DNA of 64,000 bases from Lactifluus volemus. Taxonomy: Eukaryota; Basidiomycota; Agaricomycetes; Russulales; Russulaceae. The stretch is from assembly GCA_022376515.1 (NCBI GenBank), contig WTXI01000002.1, forward strand, positions 806,001 to 870,000, read 5' to 3'. The translations under genes and the position numbers were made by a program. Below the pieces are notes generated by a model. The model made no database searches and was not told the origin of the DNA. It worked only from the letters and a program-made list of their open reading frames with translations. Below are positions 46,879 to 57,200 of this stretch, piece after piece (position 1 is the first letter of the stretch; each line of letters starts with the position of its first letter).

Positions 46879-49466
46879 TCATTTCAAAATTACATCCACT
46901 CGACTGGCCGCGGACATGACTGCATGCAGTCCAGAGGCCGCAATATCCGTATCAGAGACAACTCCCCACCCAGTCGTTTTTCGTATTCGCTCCCCTACTG
47001 TCACCTCGTACACGAGTTCAACATAGGATGCAGCACCGACTTCCGTGCCGTGGCCGAGTGCGTGCTCCGAATACTCGCGAACTACGAGAGACCCATCAAT
47101 TACTTGATGCAGGCACGCTAGCAGTGCCGATAAAGGACCATTCCCGATGCCCTTGATGCTTTTCACTTTCCCATCTAGCACAAATTCGCCCGTGAGACGC
47201 TTTCCGTCCTCCGCGCGGTCAAACTCGAACGAGTTGAGTGACAGTAGCCCCGGTGGAGAGTCATACCCGTATGTCTCCTTGAACAATGCGGTCAGCGCAT
47301 CATGCGAAATGAACCCGCCCGAATCCACAGCAGCGCGTTGCACGACCTCGAAGAATGCGGCCTGTAAGCGACGTGGTAGTTCTAAACCAAGCGAATTGAG
47401 GATGGCGGATGCGACGGTCGATTGTCCGGAGCGCGCGTTGAACCCAACAGAGAGCTTGAGTTCTGGCAGTGCACGATCCCCGACGTGAGAGTTGACCGCG
47501 GAGAGTACAGCACGTAGACCGGAGCCCGCAATATCGCGGTCCACGCCAACACCCCACCACGACTGCGTCGATTTCCGGTCATTCGCAGGGACGAGCTCGA
47601 TGTAGGACGCAGCGCGCGAGTTTTGCATGTCAGCCTCCGTGTCGATCGAGTGTTCGGTATATACACGCAAGGCAAGGTCGATGTCGAGATGGGTCCGGAG
47701 GGCATGCAGCAGGGCAGAGATAGGCCCATTGCCGTCACCGCGGATGGCGCGAAGTACGCCGTCAACAGAGACAGTCCCGTCGAACTGGCGGATATCCTCT
47801 CCATCATCACCCGCGTCTGGGTTCGGCACCGACGTGATTTTGAACGAGCGCAGCGAAAGACGGCCTTCATACTTGCCACCTCCAAAATGGTACGTCTCGC
47901 GGAATGCAGTGGTGATATCATCAACGGTCATTTCACGAGCCTCTCGGTCTGCAATAATCTGAATGACCTGGTAGAAAGCGACCTGCATCTTGCGTGGGAG
48001 GTCGAGTTGTAGATACTGCTTAACGAGATAAGCAATACCGCCTTTGCCTGACTGTGAGTTGACGCGGATGACCGCCTCGTAAGTTTCACCTAGGTCCGCA
48101 GGGTCGATAGGCAGATAAGGCATCTCCCAAATCTCGCGTTCTCCCCGCTCCCGCGCCAGAGCATGCCGTGTCGCTTGGTCCTCGAAGCCTTTCTTGATTG
48201 CGTCTTGATGAGAGCCGGAGAAGGCCGTAAAGACCAACTCCCCAGCGTATGGATGCCGGGGATGAACAGGTAGATCGTTGCACTGAGTGACAATGTCGAT
48301 GACGCGTTGAATGTCGCCAAAGTCGACGTTCGGGTGAACGCCTTGCGTGTAATAGTTCAAGGCGAGATTGACGAGGTCGACGTTCCCTGTACGCTCCCCG
48401 TTTCCAAAAAGGCAGCCTTCTACACGATCGCCTCCAGCAAGGATGCCAAGCTCCGCGGCGGCCATTCCAGTCCCTGTGTGTAGAGTTATGACATGTCCCG
48501 GCAAATGGATCGTGGCGCTAACCTCTGTCATTGTGGGGGTGTAGGCTGATGAGAATCTTCTCTCGCTCTGTTATATGGGTGTGAAAATATTCCACCTACA
48601 GGCATACAAGTCAATATGATGCGGGAAATGACCTAGGAAGCGCGCACCATATCGGCAAAATGATTCGGGGGTGCGATTTCAACCGTAGCCGGTAGATTGA
48701 AGATGATTTTGCTCAGCGTCTCAGTACCCGCCTTTCCCCAGGCTCGCTTAACCGCATCACAGATCGCCACAGAAAACTCGGGTTCTGTTTGAGAGAAGGT
48801 CTCTGGGCTGTACTCATATCTGAAAACAGTCCCGTGCCTTTCTGTGCACTCTTCAGTGAGACGGCGAACGAGCTCTGTGTGCTTCACCGCGAGCTGGATG
48901 GTCTCTTCCTTGGAATTTTTGAAGACGACGCCCCTAAACAACGGCGATGTTGCGTTATACATGTGAATGATAGCTTTTTTGCTGCCCGCAACGGCGTCTA
49001 CGGTCCGTCTGATCAGGTCCTCCCGCGCGGGCGTCAAGACCTAGAAGATATCGATATGATGGGCTTTGTGGTTCAAGTTGGAGAGAAACGGGACACAACC
49101 TGAATCCATACGTCGTCCGGGATCTGATTTCTTTCAATAAGGCCGCGCACAAATTTATAATCTGTATCGCTAGCAGCGGGGTATGCGACCTCAATCTCCT
49201 TGTAACCACACTCGACGAGCAATTCAAAGAACGTGGTTTTTTGCTCGATCGTCATGGGGTTTGCAAGGGCCTGATTTCCATCACGCAGGTCTGTTGAGAG
49301 CCAAATTGGAGGTACAGTGGACCTTTTGGCAGGCCATTGACGGTTGGGTAGATGGAGCGGGGTGTATGGTTTGTACTTTTGCGAGGGGTCAATGCTAGAC
49401 GCTGAAAGTCAGCCCGCGCTGTTATTGCAAGATGAAACCAGAAATTTCTAACAGCATGCATGGCAT
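46879..49466 (-). CDS. LEU4: 2-isopropylmalate synthase with a duplicated regulatory region
   Basis: First committed enzyme of leucine synthesis (acetyl-CoA plus 2-oxoisovalerate). Exons 49466-49453, 49394-49100, 49040-48648, 48595-48523 and 48473-46879 join to 2370 bases, 789 residues, clearly longer than the roughly 620 residues of yeast Leu4. The catalytic barrel has [28 protein letters not shown] and [14 protein letters not shown]. After it the linker plus LeuA-type regulatory domain occurs twice: residues about 396-585 (VNSQSGKGG... to ...SAVNSH) and about 602-784 (FNARSGQS... to ...SAASRV). Each copy has [18 protein letters not shown]-x-[14 protein letters not shown] and YSEHA/YTEHSI. 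In this family the C-terminal domain binds leucine for feedback inhibition. All frames are intact. The first exon is 14 bases. Confidence 0.92.
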
Positions 49467-49967
49467 GGTGAATCAGTGCTGATGGTCAGAAGGCAAAAGA
49501 CAAAGATTTACAGAAAATGACTCGTTAGATGCCCTACAGCGGTTCCGGAAAATCATGTCCCGTGCTCTGAACTGGGCTCGAAAATCACGAAAGTGTAAAT
49601 AAATAAGGATTTATTAAAAAAACCATTTCTGAGTTCAAGTACATCATCGTCACCTTTGCTTATCACTTCTCATGGTGCTCACAACCTCTAAGGACGAATT
49701 TCGGCTCCCTTCTTCTCCAAACAAGAGTGATCGTGTTGAACAGGACTCCAATTCAGACGGAAGTGCTACTACTACCTCAACGGCTTCATTGTAACATGTT
49801 GGGTTTGACGGGGCAGAAACAGGACGAGGAGCTGACTACTGAGGAAGACATAAGGGTGTTGTGGGGTATGTGTTAGAAGCATTCCAGCCCCATGGAAAAA
49901 CTGACACTTGTCCCTGAAATTTGCTTAGAAGAGATCAGTGTTACACAGCTGAAGCTTAAGATTTGCT
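49467..49967. other. Intergenic stretch
   Basis: Presumed promoter of LEU4 and the 3' side of the broken phosphotransferase-like gene. No gene seen. Confidence 0.45.
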
Positions 49968-50767
49968 TTACCCGCTTGTCACAAAGTGAACGTGGCCCCA
50001 AGTTCTACGAATGAGCATCAGATTGTCGTACCAAACTATTGCTTCTATGGAGTCTGAATCAGGACAATACAGCCCCATATTTGTTCGACTAAAGTACAAG
50101 CCCAGTGACATTCTCCACAGCCACCTTTCCACCTTGAAATATACTAGTGGCCCACAAATAAAAGGAATTGATGCCTTCCAAAACTCGTCGTTCATTCCAC
50201 TAACGCCACATACTCAAACCGTGTTGGAAATATTCTGCCCATCCCCAGTCAACGATCCAAAGGCGGACCATGTTCCCCAACGATGACTTTTCGAAAGGTT
50301 GAGATCCTGATGTGTGAGAACGTGAGGTTCGGAATTGTCGAATAAATCGTTCGTCGAGGGGCCATCTCGAGGCAACTTGTTGGCATCCGTCACCACCTGG
50401 TGGCGCTCATTGAAAAAGGCTGAGAGTCCAGAATACGAGGCGGATGAAATTGAACTTGACCAGATATGGGGGATTCACATATCCGTGCTCATTACGCGCT
50501 CAGTGGGCCAGGCGGTGTAACGTAAAAGCCACACGGATTTTCCGCCACGTCGAAAAGGTGGGCCAAACGTGAGCCAGCGTTGGACCTGGGATGTAGTCCA
50601 TGACGACCAAGAAGTCGCATTGATGTTTCACAACGTGGCAGACATGTAGGACGGGGATGGTCGTCTCTGCGAACAGAAGGTCGAGGTCGAGCGAGTTCGC
50701 TTCCGAGACGTCTGCAGCGTCTTCGTCCAAGTTTTGGGAAGGTTTTGTGACTGTGTAGTGAACCTCG
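49968..50767 (-). pseudogene. Broken aminoglycoside-phosphotransferase/kinase-like gene
   Basis: Minus-strand fragments in shifting frames match the APH/choline-kinase-like proteins that are expanded in Agaricomycetes. In order they are: EANSLDLDLLFAETTIPVLHV, VVMDYIPGPTLAHVWPTFSTW (ATP-side segment with a typical family Trp), KIRVAFTL, HVLTHQDLNLS (family HQDLNLxN catalytic loop), LWIVDWGWAEYFPTRFEYVA (DWGW metal-binding segment), and FWKASIPFICGP with WLWRMSLG at the end. The frame changes at least twice with no intron signal that I can place, and the start is missing. A transposase fragment directly abuts the 5' end. Substrates of this family in fungi are mostly unknown. Confidence 0.55.
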
Positions 50768-50769
50768 AG

Positions 50770-50969
50770 AAAACATCATGCAACTCCTGAATAGAATTAG
50801 CCGTCAAAGTGCGTGGGCGACCTCGAAGGACAGAAGGAGGATCTACACGACCCTCGGCGTCGTAGTTATCTGAACAGCGCCCAATCCTCTTCGAAGAAAC
50901 TCCAAGAACCTCTGCTACATCTTCGATCTCTCAACCTTGTTCAAGGAGCTGCAGAGCTCGCTGCTTCAT
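50770..50969 (-). pseudogene. Tc1/mariner-type transposase N-terminal fragment
   Basis: On the minus strand this reads MKQRALQLLEQG, then an in-frame TGA where Trp is expected, then EIEDVAEVLGVSSKRIGR (a helix-turn-helix), VDPPSVLRGRPRTL and ANSIQELHDVF, the DNA-binding part of a Tc1/mariner-like transposase. The catalytic DDE/D part is absent. Sequence from the phosphotransferase-like remnant follows immediately. Confidence 0.6.
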
Positions 50970-51187
50970 GTCAGGGCTGATATGATGGTAAACCGTGTCT
51001 TTTCCAGGTAGTTTGAGAGAAATTGACGAGATTCCTGATTTTTTTTTGATTTATTTACATTTTCGTGATTTTCGAGCTCAGTTCAGAGCGCGGGACATGA
51101 TTTTCCGGAACCGCTGTAGAGTGAGGTTAGGACTAAAGAATTATATCCCAGTCATCGCGCTCAGGGTAACGCCTCAACATCGACAGA

Positions 51188-53892
51188 ATGGTTGGTGGAA
51201 ATCTCATCGTTTCTTTCAAGGCATCTCCATTCCCGTATGCCGCAGTTGCAATAGCATCGTATACTAACAAGGCACAAGTCAATTACGACGAGTCGGCCTC
51301 AGGACTGAATTTCACATTTGAGGGCACTCAGATCACTGCAGAGGAGGGTGTCGTGAGGGCTCTCGCTAAGGCTGGAGGTCTGGCAGAGGACAGCGTTAAG
51401 GTGTGCACATTATCGATCATTATAAGACCAATCTGACTGCTTTCGCTTAGTCCCCAGCGTACTTCACTTTGGCCAATTCCATTGCCACAACTACAAAGAT
51501 TCCTGAGGTCATAACATCTCTTGATTCACTAGATGACCACCTGGCCTATCGCACCTTCCTCGTAAGCCATGATATTACCGCAGCTGATTGGATCATATGG
51601 GGCGTCCTCAAAGGCGCGTAGCTCCCTTGTACAATGTGCCATGAGGACCAACTAATTATTACGGATGCAGGCAACCTAAGGGTCCTTGGTCTTCTGAGAA
51701 ACAATCAACACCAGCACCTCTCGCGGTGGTTCAATCATCTCGAATCTCTCGAGTCAACGCAAGCTGCGCTGGCTGGTTTGGCAGAGGCGAAAGCTTCCAA
51801 GGCTCGCGTAAATCAGAAGACAGCGTCCTCTTTCGCTATGGGCCTCCAAAATGCCAAGCAAGGCGAGGTCGTCACTCGCTTCCCTCCTGAGCCCAGCGGC
51901 TACCTTCACATAGGCCACGCAAAAGCAGCAGTCCTTAATCAATACTTTGCCAGGATGTACAACGGAAAAATGATCGTTCGGTTCGACGATACGAATCCGT
52001 CGAAGGAACGGGTGAGTGAGGTTCTTCTCGATCCTCGGAAGTTGACTCATCCATCTTCACCTCGAGTCCGAGTTTGAGGAGACGATCCTTGAAGATCTCG
52101 ATCTTATAAACATCAAGCCTGACAAAGTCACACATACCTCCGATTACTTCGACCAGATCTACGAACTCGCAATCAAGATAATCAAAGCTGGGAAGGCATA
52201 TGCCGATGATACCGAGCAAGCCCAGGTGGGGTCGCATCGGCCGTTACGATTTGATTATGGGCTAATGAATTTACAGATGCGGGAGGAGCGTGGCCAGGGG
52301 ATCGCATCGAGACGTCGAGATGCAACGGTGGCAGAAAACTTGTCTCGCTTCGAAGAGATGACAAAAGGCACCGAGGATGGCGTCCGGTGGTGTCTCCGAG
52401 CCAAAATGAGTGTGGACAATCCCAACAAGGCTATGCGTGACCCCGTTATCTACCGCTGCAACCTTGACCCACACCACCGTACGGGGTACGCGCTTTTTCA
52501 ATTTAGAGCGCTTCCTGCAACTTTTTCTGCCTCGTAGGTCGATTGGAAGGTTTATCCTACCTACGACTTTGCATGCCCCGTTGTAGACTCGCTGGAAGGC
52601 GTGACGCATGCCCTTCGTACGATCGAGTACCGAGATCGTAATCCCCAGTACCACTGGGTAACGAGGCTCTTAATCTTCGTCCTGTCAATATATGGGATTT
52701 CAGCCGCCTCAGCTTCATTTACACGCTTTTGTCCAAACGCAAGCTGCGTTGGTTCGTCGAACAAGGTCTCGTCAGTGGTTGGGACGATCCGCGGTTCCCG
52801 ACTGTACGCGGCATCCGGCGTCGCGGGATGACTGTCGAGGCGCTTACACAGTTCATGTTGTCACAAGGCCCGAGCCAGGCGATCGTGTCGCTCGAGTGGG
52901 ATTCGATCTGGGCATTGAACAAGAAAATCATCGATCCGATTGTGCCGCGGTTTTGGTCAGTTCTGAAAACAAAGACGTGAGCATGGACGTTTAATTTTCC
53001 TCGTCGGTCTTAGAGCGCTGAAACACCCATTCCAGTGTCCCAGTAACCATCCGAGATGGACCCCCCGAGCCAGTGATTAAAACCCTGCCTAAGCACAAGA
53101 AGAACCCCGACATTGGCGAAAAGAAGACTTCTACACCTCAAACATTTTGATCGATCAGGAGGATGCCTTGTCATTCGAGGACAACGAAGAGGCACGTTCA
53201 CATCATTCTCCCAACGTACGGGCCGTCACTCACGAATGGATCAGATCACTCTCATGGACTGGGGAAATGCCATCGTGCGATCTAAAACTACGGACGGCGC
53301 CGGCACGATCACAAGCCTCACTATGGAGCTCAACCTCGACGGCGACTTCCGGAAGACGAAAAAGATTACCTGGTTGGCGCAATCAACGGACGCACACCCG
53401 CTCGTCAACGCGACGCTGATTGACTACGACTATTTGATCACCAAGAAGAAGCTCGAGGAGGCCGACGACCTCAAGGACTTTGTCACGCCCGTGACTGAGT
53501 TCCGCCAGGACGCGCTCGTGGACGCCAACGTGCGCGAGCTGAAGCCGGGGGACATCATACAGTTCGAGCGTCGTGGGTATTACGTCTTTGATAGAGTTGT
53601 GGACGGGATCAGGAACAGTGGCGCGCAACAAGAAAGGACATGGGAGTTCATTCACATCCCGGACGGTCGTGCTGCGGGCCTCGCGAGCAAAGCATCGGGC
53701 ACAGAGGGCAAGCCTCCTACTGGTATCCCCCCGGCTGCTGATGCTGGCCACATTGCTGGCGGATTGGACATGGATGGGATCACGCAAGAGCACACGAAGA
53801 TGTACAAGGTCGACAGGGTTGTCGAGATGGATGAAATCGATGTGGAAAATGCGACCAAGATGTACAAAGTCGAAAGTGTGTATGGTATATGA
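51188..53892 (+). CDS. GUS1: Cytosolic glutamyl-tRNA synthetase
   Basis: Charges tRNA-Glu in the cytosol. The start [15 protein letters not shown] leads an N-terminal GST-like domain ([19 protein letters not shown]). Then come the class I catalytic domain with [15 protein letters not shown] (HIGH motif), [13 protein letters not shown], the CP1 region [28 protein letters not shown] (KMSKS-like), the [18 protein letters not shown] segment, and the beta-barrel anticodon-binding region [11 protein letters not shown] to [11 protein letters not shown]. It ends KVESVYGI. The reading frame needs one extra base near 52660, 53040 and 53146, each next to a short homopolymer. As this gene is essential and its overall sequence is well preserved, sequence error is likely. 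Two introns may use gc donors (after 51618 and at 53192-53244). The tail holds the unit TKMYKV twice. Confidence 0.9.
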
Positions 53893-54200
53893 TGCCTTGA
53901 TGATGTTAATAAAAAAAAGAAGCCGCGCCATAGACAGTTTACCATGCATACATACTGTGTCATCCCTTGGGTTCTGTACCTGCCAGTGTACGAGCTAGTG
54001 AAATTACAGAGACGAGTGTAAATAAGTTACTGATCCTGGCATCCTTGAGGCTCCCCAACTCGGTTTGTCGCTGTTTGTTCCCGATACCGACTCCTTGATT
54101 TTCACCAGTTCACCACGAATACAGTACGTCTCAAATTAATTCATATTTGATGTCCCTTGCTGTAACTGTTGTCCACAGACCAGGTCCTCGACACTCTAGA
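53893..54200. other. Intergenic stretch
   Basis: Between two plus-strand genes. It includes the synthetase 3' end and the NACHT-gene promoter. No other gene seen. Confidence 0.45.
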
Positions 54201-57200
54201 ATGGAGTTCATCAATAATCCTCAGGCCAGCGAAGCCCAATCGAACTTGCTCCCACTCCAATTGACTGGTACGTATCTTTATGATCTTGCTCTGATAAATA
54301 CTAAATCCTGTCAGTCCTTCGAGCGCGCAACCTCCCCCGTTTAAAGACTTTCTATGGGAAGGAAAGACAATTCTACGCTAACATTACCTACGGAGAGAGA
54401 ACATGGCGGACGCGATCTGTGCCGAGCACAGCACAGCGCGTGGAATGGAACGAGAACGTCGACACATTGTGCGAAATCCCGGATTATAATGTTCCTCTGT
54501 ACAACTGAGCTTTCCTCCAGTGCTGTACGACCACTCTCCCGAATTACAGTATCCCTTTATGCGGAAAAACGGACCCGAAAGAAAGACATCCTTCTTGGAA
54601 GGCAGGAGATAGACTGTGTACCCCAACACGGTTGTCAATTTCTTAGCATTATTACTCTTGCGCCTGGCTGAGCGTCGAACTTGTAGAACTTGATATCGTT
54701 TTTAGTAGCACTGATCGACATACGACGGGGCCGATCACACTCTCTTTAATTGTCACCGTGTCAGCGAACGCGAGTTCCTTGCCGAGTGCGCCAGTCAACA
54801 CTCAGGACCCTACAGCTGTCGTTGACTACCAAGGAGGTACTGCGTGTCCTACTGTCCAGTCCAATGACGAAACCGCGCAACCCACAGCAGGTGGCCTTCC
54901 CATAGAGGCCTGTACTCCTGCGATACCAGTAGCAGAAAGTCAGATAGAGACGTCCCGTAAGCTCGATTCCGCCGAGGAAGCTATGGATGCGATCAAAACA
55001 TGGAGGAGTGCGGTTGACGTTGTCAAGCAAGTGATGGACTACGTCGGCCCGATCGTAAAGGTATGCCTCGCATCATTTTTTTTTGCCTATCGTTCTCTGA
55101 GCTAACTTCCCCTCAGCTGTTTCCCCATGCAACGTCAGCATGGGAACTACTCTCAAAAATTCCTGAGGTGCGTCTCCCTGCCTATATGAAACATTCACTC
55201 TTTCACGTCGCCACCAGACTTTGCTGCACCAGTTCCAACGTGACGACAACGTTCGAGCATTACTCACGGCGATACGGGATTCGTTTGAAATTGCAAAGGA
55301 GGCCGACGCTTTGAAAACATGGACCCAGCGTCTACGCAGGCAAAAATCTTGGATGAAATGCTGGAATATGTCTCCGAATCTGCCAATTTATCATTTCATA
55401 TGCTGAGGATGTGCGAGTTGGTAAGTGATTTTGATCTCTCTCGTTAGTCGTCGTTCATTAAAAATATACGGGTTCTCAGAAAAGCGGACGTTGAAGAGTA
55501 CCTTTGGCAAGGTTGACGAAAAAATCGACAATTACCGCACCAATCTCCTTCGACTTCGAGACAATTTCCTTTCCCATGGCGCTGTTATCTCACAGGCTGC
55601 CGTACTTGATGTCCTAGATGCCGGTAAGTAATTATGATATCACAGGCATCAGATTGTCAGTCTGACAAGAGCACAAAGAATTGAGTGCAATAATCAGAGA
55701 CCTGCCTTACAAAGGAGGCTGGCGATTCGGCGATGAGAAGCGTTGTCTCAAGGGCACACGCGAAGATTTCTTGAAGCATATTACGAAGTGGGTGAGAATC
55801 CGAACTCTGAACGTGGGCTCGTTCTTGTCGGCCAGGCGGGCACAGGAAAGTCTTCGATTGCTCATGAGATCGCACGTCGTTTCGAGAGATCGTGTCTAGG
55901 CTCTTACTTCACCTTTCTGCGGAAGGAAGGTTCCAAAGACGACGTTTACCAGCTCTTCACGACAATCGCACGCGATCTCTCCGATCGCCATTCTTCGTTC
56001 AGAACCTCTCTCGGCAGGGTGGTTAAGAATAATTCGTCTCTTTGTGCAAGCCGAGACTATCGTACCCTTTTCGAACGCCTCCTCGTTGAACCGCTCCGAG
56101 ACGTACCACTTCCTGGCCCTGTTCTCATCGTGATCGACGCATTGGATGAGAGTGGTGACGCAATCGGCAATATCGGACTGCACTCATTTCTCGCCCAACG
56201 TCTCATCGACCTCCCTTCAGGATTCCGCGTACTCATTACCTCGAGGCCAGAGAATGGTATCGAACCTGCGTTTTCCAAAGCTTTGTCTATCGACACCCTC
56301 TACATGAATGACGCCAAACTGGCTTCAAAAACGGAGCAAGATATTACCACATATCTTGAAAAGCAGCTCCCTCCGGACGTATTTAAAGACCATGGGATCA
56401 AACTAGCAAAATCCGCAGAGGGCATGTTTCAGTGGGCAACCGTTGCATCCGGGTTCATAAATAGCCCTGCTAGTCTCGGCCTTACCATGAAGAGGCGTGT
56501 GGAGCGGCTTTTGGGACACTCTCGAGGTCGCACTGGAGAAGGTCTGTTGGACAACTTGTATGAAGAAGTTCTCAAGGAGTACTTCAAGACGGATGAAGCA
56601 CAGACTCTATTTCGGTTCATCATGGGACAAGTTTTGGCTGCGATCGAGCCACTCTCTATTGAATCCTTCATTTCTCTGCTACGACATATTCCCGTTGATG
56701 ATCCCGAGGATTCTGATCCGGTCCCTGTTCTTGAAATTTTGGGTCACCTCGGCTCGCTGCTGAGCAACGTCACTTCATCTAATCGAACGGGTCCCATCGT
56801 TCCTCTCCACACCTCATTTCGTGACTTTCTGACCAACAAGAGGAGCAATTTGTTTTATGTGGATCTTGAAGCTGCCCACCATCAGTTGGCGCATTCCTGT
56901 CTTGGTTTATTGCTCGAAGATCTCAAATTCAACATTTGCAAACTCGAGTCATCATATCTTGCGAACAGCGATGTTCCAGACCTTAACGCTCGGATCACCA
57001 AACACATTCAGCCCGCTCTATCGTATGCCTGCGGTTTCTGGAGCGACCATTTAGGGCACGTTGCTTTCGAGCACGACCTCTTCGAGAAACTTGAATGTTT
57101 CTTCAAGACAAAGTTCCTGTTTTGGTTGGAAGTGCTTAGCCTGACAAGTCGAGTGCGCCTTGGTTTACGAGCATTGTCGTCTCTGTTGAAATGGTTGCAA

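Noticed and set aside
53383..53949. A 188-residue open frame on the minus strand opposite the glutamyl-tRNA synthetase.
   Set aside because: It lies opposite strongly conserved synthetase sequence.
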